64,000 nucleotides of DNA from Hyalella azteca (taxonomy: Eukaryota > Arthropoda > Malacostraca > Amphipoda > Hyalellidae): assembly GCF_000764305.2 (NCBI RefSeq), contig NW_025944691.1, positions 186,001-250,000 of the forward strand, given 5' to 3'. The translations under genes and the position numbers were made by a program. Positions 37,601-47,600 of this stretch are shown piece by piece (position 1 is the stretch's first letter; each line of letters opens with the position of its first letter). The notes beneath the pieces are model-generated. The model was not told the DNA's origin and ran no database searches. It worked only from the letters and a program-made list of their open reading frames with translations.

Positions 37601-40600
37601 GAGAAGTGTTAGAAATAACCCTCACCATTACCCTCAAAAGTGTGAAGTGTTAGAACTTACCCTCAATATTAACCTCCGAAAATAGAACTCACACAACTAG
37701 TATTGTATGTTATATTTCCTTAATTTTCAAACACCAACATGTTACGTACATGAATCCTTGAATATTTTGTGATTTAAATAAGCCAAATACATACTGTAAC
37801 CCATCGTCAATACACCTATTCGTGATTTAAATGTCATTTACGAATTTTAAAATAAATTCAATGAACCAAGTTGGCGTAAATTAATATGCATGCAAATGCA
37901 AATAATTGATTGTTGTGTTGTGTTTGATTAGCGGAGTCACCGCCCACGCACGACCTCGCCAACGAAACGATCAACTACAACGAACAGTTCAGCTGGACAT
38001 GGCCACAGGGCCGAGCAGGCTTCGGCCCATTCGGTGAGAATATCTGCTTCAATACATTATCAAACTCAAAATTTACGGGATTATTGGTAAAATAAATTTA
38101 TAAATGATTTGGGAAAATACACATGTATATTATAAATAGTAGCTATTGTTCTCGGAGCTGTGAAATGATTGTCCGTTGCAGCGGGGCGCTTCAACAGGGA
38201 GTTTCGGATGCACCAACAGCGCGGCACACCGCTTCCTATCCTCTGGATCGCCGAATATTTGACCTTTGATGGAGAAGGCATTCGATTTGGCCGGCATTAC
38301 CGGATTGCGGGATGGTACGCCCACATCTGCATCTGGTGAGTTACCGGGTTGTGGGAAGGATCTCTTACATTTGCATCTGGGCCCATACTTTCAAAAAAAG
38401 ATGGTAAGAGAAAAAAGATCATAAAAAGGAGATCGTAAGTTCATCAGCCTATCATTATGACAGCCTTTCAAGCAAAATCCAACAATCATAGACAATAAAA
38501 TAGAGCGTAAGTACTTACGTTCACTTAGCGAGTTTTGAAAGTATGGCGCATGCCGCATGGTGAGTTACCGGGTTGCGGGATGGTACGCCCACATCTGCAT
38601 CTGGTGAGTTACCGGATTGCGGGATGGTACGCCCACATCTGCATCTGGTGAGTTACCGGGTTGCGGGATGGTACGCCCACATCTGCATCTGGTGAGTTAC
38701 CGGGTTGCGGGATGGTACTTCCACATCTGCATCTGGTGAGTTACCGGGTTGCGGGATGGTACTTCCACATCTGCACCTGGTGAGTTACCGGATTGCGGGA
38801 TGGTACGCTCACATCTGCATCTGGTGAGTTACCGGATTGCGGGATGGTACGCCCACATCTGCATCTGGTGAGTTACTGGGTTGCGGGATGGTACGCCTAC
38901 ATCTGCATCTGGTGAGTTACCGGGTTGCGGGATGGTACTTCCACATCTGCACCTGGTGAGTTACCGGATTGCGGGATGGTACGCTCACATCTGCATCTGG
39001 TGAGTTACCGGATTGCGGGATGGTACGCTCACATCTACATCTGGTGAGTTACTGGGTTGCGGGATGGTGCGCCTACATCGGCATCTGGTGAGTTACCGGG
39101 TTGCGTGGTGGAACGCACACGACTGCAATGCACAAGGGTGCGATAGGATAGGCCGTTATGTTAACAAGACTCTTATATAAGCAAGACTAGCTGGTTTTAC
39201 CTTAATGAAAGGACGCACTAAAGGACTCTGATTTACACAGAGCGGGACTGACCTTACCTATGCGAAAGAGTAGGCTCTTCGTCGTGAAATTTTTGAAGAG
39301 GGTGCATGGGTATTGCGCTACCATTTTTTGCGCTACGCGATTGTTATCCAAATTATTTAGGTTTTTATAAAAAATGTCTGAAATCAGCTATCTCCAGTAA
39401 CGCTGATGGTCCAAGTACACATAAAATGAGCTGTAAGTCTTTTCTCCGATGCCCTTCTTTATTTTATCAACTCTCCTAAATTCCATTCGCTGACCATCTT
39501 TTACATTTTATCTATAAAAATAAAGAAGCTTCTGCACGCAATTTGTGTTGTCACATATCCAAGACTGTGATAGTAGGCTTTCTATTAAATTTAAACTTTA
39601 AATTGAAATAATTATGTAACAGGACAACGTTGATCCTCACATTCTATTCATTCAGATGTAAAATTGAGCGATTTTTACATCGCTCAACGTTTTAATTCAA
39701 AATGTAATTAATTAATTTACAAATAATTTTATAATTCAAAATGTAATTAATATTTTTTATCGAATCCAGGGCAGCTCTGCCGGCCTGGATTTTAACAATG
39801 ATCCTGAGCAACATGGTTGTGAGGTACGGAGCCACCATGTTGTCTCTGACCGGCGCCTGCCTCACAACGGCAGCCATATTATGGGCCTCTGTGAGGAACT
39901 CTTTTGAGTTGGCCGTGCCTTTTGACCCTCCTCATAAGATCCTTACAACGAAGTTTGGTGTCCACTGGTATCTGGCGCTCATTGTGGGTGAGTGGTTTAA
40001 TAATCAGAGATATAGATTAAACTTTATCTAAATAGCGATTCACTTTTGCTCATATTACATACATAACAGACTAGATAAAGCTATGGAAAAATATATGTTC
40101 AGATTTGAAATGCCTAGCACCATATCGAACCCGGTGGATGGCGAGTAGCTATTTCAAACTATCGCCAGTCATGAAAAGATCCGGTCAAATGACACGAGTT
40201 TAGATCTATGAACAAGGCACGAAAAGGAAAAGAATCGGCGACAGGCCACATCAGGCCTACACTTCAGCGCCGAGATCAATATGTTATATGTAGGTTATCT
40301 TGATCTATTTCGGCCCGATAACGGACGTGTCAATGCTACACGAAGCAAGCGTGTCACTATTTTGGATATTATGGCCCAAGCAATTTTCTAAGTGTACTGT
40401 CAAATAAATTTGCTCGATCATTATAGATACTAATTTTGATCGTGAGCTCGTAATGATCTTGTTTTATAAATATAATCATATTTATATTCATTTGACTAGC
40501 ATTTTGTCTTTTCAGGTTTGTGTACTTTGTATGAATGGCAAAAATTTAGCATTAATTATTATTATTATTTTCAGCCTCGATATCATATTATTGAAATTCA

Positions 40601-41653
40601 TTTCAAATTTTATTCAAATGTCACGACGGATTAGTCAAAGATGTCAAGAAGATTAATTTAAATCATTGATATTGTCAACCAAAATCCAGGCATAGATTTT
40701 GTTGGCATATGAATCATTTGTTGCAGACTCAACCATAGAATTAAATAACTTATAGCACAAAAACCCAGTGATTATTATAGCTTCTTTAGCTTATGGCTAT
40801 AAAACAACTATTTTATTATTTTATATTTTATATTATCGATTATTTTATATGACTATAAAACAAAACCTAGGTCATTAAATCGAATTGTATAATTTTTGGA
40901 TAACTTAATTCATACATAACCCTGCTGGTTCGGTCATAGACTGAGAGTTTCTCAATATATTTTCACTTGTAGAAATTATTTTATTTATTTATGCTAATTA
41001 TCTAATCAAAACGCATTGACTTAAATAAATTTATGTCATTTATAAATTTGTCACTATTAACTAAGATCAACTTGGTTAATGCACATCAACAGGCATTGTG
41101 AGCATGTTGACCGGCCTGTTACTCTTCATCTTGGACTACAACAATCATGACCTCGCATGCGAACTGCTCGGCATCAACCCCATCGCCTACGTCGAGGAGG
41201 AGTACGAAGGTAATGACCACTTAGTATGAAGGTAATGACCACTTAGTGTGAAGGTAATGACCACTTAGTATGAAGGTCATGACCACTTAGTATGAAGGTT
41301 ATGACCACATGGTATGACGGTAATGACCACATAGTACGAAGGCCATGACCACTTAGTATGAAGGTTATGACCACATGGTATGACGGTAATGACCACATGG
41401 TATGAAGGTAATGACCACATATAGTACGAAGGTTATGACCACAGAGTACGGAGGTAATGAACACATAGTATGAAGGTCATGACCACATAGTACGATGGTC
41501 ATGACCACATAGTACGATGGTCATGACCACATAGTACGTATCTATTTGCCATTTGCAGAAGACGAAGGCTTGACGAACGCAGCGGCGGACGAAGCTTCTA
41601 CCGACAGAGACATCGAGATGTCGCCTATCGCAGCACACTCTAAGGTCTTCTAA
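34686..41653 (+). CDS. mol: DUOXA short isoform, 353 aa
   Basis: Shares exons 2-8 with the long form but reads through exon 9 to a TAA at 41651-41653, ending SPIAAHSKVF. The five membrane segments and the glycosylated loop are complete, so this form alone should be a functional DUOXA core; its length is close to that of known family members. Exon 9 encodes an acidic cytoplasmic stretch (EDEGLTNAAADEASTDRDIEMS). Choosing the short or long form depends only on whether the weak GTCTTC donor nine bases before the stop is used. No polyadenylation signal is obvious just downstream. Confidence 0.8.
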
Positions 41654-44600
41654 AATAATTTTTTTTCATAAATGAAAGAAATGAATCGTGCTCTCGAATA
41701 ATCATTTAACATTTATTCATTTCAAGGCGAGACTTTCAACTTTTAGAATACTTCAATTTGGGTTGAAAAATTAAAAAATGTGTCATAATACCACCGTGTT
41801 TTGGAGTTACAACAGACGACGCTTTCACCAAATTGAAATCACTAGTTAAATTTTATTTAAACGTTTTTATTTCCTTTACACACTATATAGTCTGCCGCAC
41901 TTTCAAAGTTCGCTTAAATTTTCAATCTTTTTTCCTGGTCTCGATCAAAATATTTCAATTCGTCGTATACATTTTTCGAATTTAAACTATTTCACAGTGA
42001 ATAGCTCAGTGAGATTAAGCTTCTTGGCCCGAAAATAATTACAGACAAGAGGTCGACGCTGTTGTAAAAAGACGAATTTTTGTTGCCTTGCTTAATCACG
42101 TAGGAGCCTATTGCATAGGCCTGAGTAGAGCAAAAATTAATACTTAATAGAGAACGCAAGATTAATTGCTGAGGTCGAAGCTCCAAACATGCGAGGTTCC
42201 TGGTCTTCTGAGTTATTTTTAACTAACAAATTCAAATATTTAAATAAATAATTAATTATTTAATTCAAGCAGTGAGTGCAGAGCACTGCAACAACTGTGT
42301 TGGAATGTGATAAATGATCGACAGCAAATCATTCGTTATTTCGATGCATTATACATATACAGAATAATGCAGAATACAGACTAATTATAAAGAGTTTATT
42401 TAAAAATTTGCAAGACAAGCCTAAAATCGTGTCGAATCTATATTTGTGTTCAGTTTTCTTTCAGAATTCTGTGCGCAGAAACCGGTAAAATGCAATAATC
42501 ATTCCTCAAAATGCAGTTTTTTAGGCAAATTACAATTTTGGCAAAATCTAACGTTGTTATGAAAGTGACTGAAGGGGTCTTGCAATCTCTTTATCTTTCC
42601 TCAGCCGCAGCCACCTCACATAGGACCTGCCGCTCCTCTGCTGCAAGTCCGCTACCGGAGCCGCGGAACTTCAAAGCGAAACTGGAAAACTCAGCAGATA
42701 CAGCCTATATCTCCCCTCGGTAATGCTAAATACCTTCATATCTCCCATTAGTAATGGTAAATACCCCCATATTGCCCTTCAGTAATGCTAAATGCCTCCC
42801 CATATCTCCCCTCGATAATGCCAAATACCCCATATTTCCCATTGGTAATGATAAATACGACCGTATTGCCCTTCAGTAATGCTAAATACCTCCCCATATC
42901 TCCCCTCGTTAATGCTAAATACCCCATATTTTACATTGGTAATGGTAAATACCCCATATTGCCCTTCATGCCCTTCAGCTATGGTGATTACTTCCCCATA
43001 TCGCCCATCGGCAATGCTAAATACTCCCATTTCTCCCCTCGGTAATGCTAAATTTGAGGTAATGCCCATATCTCCCCACATTAATGCTAAATACCCCCAT
43101 ATCTCCCCTCGGTAATGTTAAAGACCGCCGCCTCTTTCGCCTCTCGGTAATGCTAAATTCTCCCCATATCTCCTATATGCAATGCTAAATTCATTGATAC
43201 ATGATGCTCAATATTGTCACAGCTACCTCAGTATTGTAGTGATTGCTCAATATCCTCACCTCGTGTTTCAGATCATCAATATTGTATTACGATCAAAGTT
43301 AATATAATTTCATACAGACAGAAAGCGATTGACAATTATATGAATATCAACGACAAGTTTAGTATCTGTATAACATAATGTGACTGTATACTTTATTATA
43401 AATATTTTTGTAAAATAATTTTAATTGAAATCTTAAAAGACACAAGTCTTTTATGTATTGCAGCGCTGCCGCCCTCGCCTGCACCACTGTACGCAGATGC
43501 TCAAAGCAGCACCCTGGTATGTCGCCTTTATTAAAATATTATTATATTATTTATTATTATATTATATTTCGGATATATATATTTCATATTTGTTATGTCA
43601 ATATCAATTATTTCTTTCTCATATTATAGAATTATTACCTGGCAAATGTAAATTTTTGCGATGTTTATTTTATATTGTAGTAATTATGTTACATGGGGAA
43701 GATTCTGGTTACTTGTTCTCACGTGAATTTTTAAGCAAATAATTTAGTAAAAAATAAATCTCCAGTTGTGCAAAAAATTATGCGAAAAGGAGTGTCTTTT
43801 AAATGCTGCTCCAAGTTGTTTTGAAGGTTTCACATGACAGGACCTTGAGAAACAAGCAAACGACGATCATAAGCAAAAATCCTATTTTTTTGCTACTTGT
43901 GGGGACGTTTTTCCTGTCCACTCAAAGTGCTGCGAAATGTCTGACTTCGCGAGCGGAGTCTTGGTGCTAGCAGCTCCTCTCAGAGAAATAGAAATATAAT
44001 ATATAATAATAATAATAGAAATAAATAAGGTTTTATCTAATATATTCTTGTTCGGGTCATCCTAACCATGATTATCCCGGGCAAAAAGGTTTATCAGTAA
44101 AACGGGCAGGAAGTGCGCACTAAATAGATTAAATGATCCATAATTTTTTTTTCAGTACGTACATCTCCCACCAAACGATTTTGTAAGAATCGAGCGCCAT
44201 ATGTTGAGAATTTTTTGAGATCTCCAATTGTAGTTGGAATAAATTGTCTAAAATGTTATTGTCAAAATAGAAATAAACAACTTCTATCTACTTACTCCTT
44301 TTCCAGCAGTTCTCGCCTCCGGGTTCAGCTCCACCACCTCCTACGTTCCCGCCTGTGTGAGTATCATTCTATTTTATGAAAATATAAACGCAGAAATGAG
44401 AAAAAAATTATTCGTCAAATATAAATAAGTGCTGCGATTGATACTAAAATCAAAAACCATGCGATTGAAATGAGTAAGCATTGTTCGATGTGGATAACAA
44501 TCAAAGAATCGCTCTCATCAAACCCAATCAACTTACGAACAACACCGGTAAGGCTGACCAGACGTATAGTTGCTCTAGCTACTCGATCATGTCAACTTTT

Positions 44601-47600
44601 TTTTTGATGTAGGGCTTAACTTTACTTTCTTTTTAATCAGTTGAAGTCTTTTCAGATTTTCCTAGGTCCTTTTCGTTAAAGATTTTTATAAAATGCTGTC
44701 ATAAGACCTGTAATCTTTGATGTTAATTATTTAAGAAATCTGTAATGGAAGCCGACAGAAATCAGACATCAGAATATCTTATTTGCACTCATTATAGACT
44801 TTCAGGTGCGGTGTTTTGTCATCTTTTTTTGAAGCCCATTTTACTAGTTAGTGCTGCAAAATTACTATTTTAATTAGTAATACGTTCATTCATTTATCTA
44901 TAAAATATATATTTTTCCATCTCCAAATTCGTATAATTTATTTCGAAAATATTAATGCTAATGAGTATCCTTTCAGATGCGGTGTTTTGCCATCCTTATT
45001 TATGAAGCCCACTTTACAACTTAGTGCTACAAAATTACTATTTTATTTGGTAATACGCTCATACATTTATCTATAAAATATATATTTTTCCATCTCCAAA
45101 TTCGTATAATTTATTTCGAAAATATTAATGCTAATAAGTACCCTTTCAGGTGCGGTGTTTTGCCATCTTGTTATGAAGGCGTTTTACTAGTCAGTGCTAC
45201 AAAATTACTATCTAAATTAGTAATACGTTCATACATTTATGTATAAATATATATATTTTTATTTTAACATCCGTATTATTTATTCCGAAAATATTAATGC
45301 TAATCAGTATCCTTTCAGGTACGGTGTTTTGCCATCCTTATTTATGAAACCCACTTTACTACTTAGTGCTACAAAATTACTATTTTAATTACTAATATTA
45401 TTTTAATTAATAACCAATCTATAATACATTTATCTATAAAATATATATTTTTTATCTTCAAATTCATATAAATTATTTCGAAAATATTAATGCTAACAAG
45501 TATCCCTGGGTCTCTGTGCTGCAGCCGTGTCACCCACCAGCCCGCCACCCCCGAGTCCGTTGTGGAGGAGCCCACGTACGGCAACGTGCTGCCTCAGGCG
45601 CCGCCTCAGCGCAATGCTCCCTACATCAACGCGTGAGTCACATAACTCAAATTATTATAATAATAATAAAAACGTAATCAGCATTGCAATACCTCAAATT
45701 ATTATAATAGTAAATGTAATAGTAATAGTAAATAGTAAATTATAATAGTAAATGCTTTGCAAATTAGCCAATAGGCCTGTCGCCGATTCTAAGCAACGCA
45801 GAATTATTATAATAATAAAAGCGTAGTCAGCATTGCAAGTTAGCCAATAGGCCAGTCGCCGATTCTAAGCAGCGCATAATTATTATAATAATAAAAGCGT
45901 AGTCAGCGTTGCAGATTAGCCAATAGCCCTGTCGCCGAATCTAAGCAGCGCAGAATTATTATAATAATAAATGCGTAGTCAGCGTTACAGGTTAGCCGAT
46001 AGGCCAGTCGCCGATTTTAAGCAGCGCAGAATAATTATAATAATAAAAGCGTAGTCAGCGTTACAGGTTAGCCAATAGCCCAGTCACCGATTCTATGCAG
46101 CGCAGAATTATTATTATAATAAAAGCGTAGTAAGCGTTGCATCTTAGCCAATAGGCCTGCCGCCGATTCTAAACATCGCAGAAATTTCACAGCTTGTTGC
46201 GGGTCTCAAACACTCAACTCACTGCTCCTACATCCACTGTGCTTAACCACCCGACCACCTTATCGATTTGACTTGAACTTTAAGCTGTTGGCTGCTGGTA
46301 TCGAACCCACAGTTCACTGTTCCTACAATACAAAGAAAACTTAGAGTTTCTTAGGACGAGGTTGATAGATGAGATTATTCGATATCAGATTTATTGATGT
46401 TGAGTTTTTGCATGTAATAAAAGAATTTTAAAGCATGACATGACAAAAATGGTGATTGTGATTATTGATACAAATTGTGAATAATATAATGCGAGCAACG
46501 AGACAAAATAAAAAGACGTTACTGACTAATAGCTAATAGCATTCATCAAATCGCTCGTAAGTCTAGAAACGGTCTGGCTACTGGATGGACATAGCTTCAG
46601 ACTTCACCTCCGATAACCATGTTCAGGGATGCCAGTATTTGTCAACGAGAGACCTCAACCGCTCTAGTTCTGGGCCTATACTTTCAAAAAGAGTTAAGAG
46701 ATCGTAAGTTCATCAGCCAATCATTGACGGCCTTTCGAGCAAAATCCACCAATCATAGACAAGAAAATAGAGCGTAAGTACTTACGATTGAAAGCATGGC
46801 CCCTGGTAATTTGGGTCCATTCTTTCAAAACTCGCTAAGTGAACGTAATTATTTACGCTCTATTTTCTTGTCTATGATTGGTGGATTTTGCTTGAACGGC
46901 CGTCAATGATTGGCTGATGAACTTACGATCTCTTAACTTTTTTTGAAAGTATGGCCCCTGAACTGTAACCACTCGACCTCCCTGCCTATGCTCGAGTAAC
47001 TCGATTTCGACAAGGTAATTCAACAGGGGATATTTGTCGATGACTACATTATTGACAACAGATTCTTGACAGCACAAGTTGAAATGCAATTCTATTTTAG
47101 TCTTTTTTATTCCCGTAGATTCCGGATAGAAATATTGTGGAACACTTTAATGAATTAACTGGTTTCTTCCTGACCTGTCAGTGAGGGTTTTCTTTCACTG
47201 ATTTGGTATGAAAATAAATTGGTTTCCAATCACTTATTATCTGATCGCCATGACACATGAGGATGAGCCTTCTTACACCAAATGTTGTGTAATGCAAAAT
47301 AATGGTTCCGGCTGTTCAGTATCACGGTCTGGCCACGTGGCCATCAATGAGGGTCGTGGAACTACCATAGAAAAATATAACTCAGTACTCACTGCAGTGA
47401 GTGACAGAGAACGCATTTTCTCGTCGACGAAAACGTGAAGTCACGGACAGACGGACAGACAGACAGACGGACATGGCGAGCACAATAGTGCATTTTTTCC
47501 ATGAATGAGAAATTGCGCTGAAAACTGATCTATCAAAATTGGGCCAAAGATCAGCCTCTCTCTCCCCAAGTTACCACTACCAGGATGGGAAATACACATA

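Noticed and set aside
47208..47438. Plus-strand gene of 76 codons
   Set aside because: Its second half is part of the dispersed repeat also found at 30.6 kb; the first half has no recognisable features.
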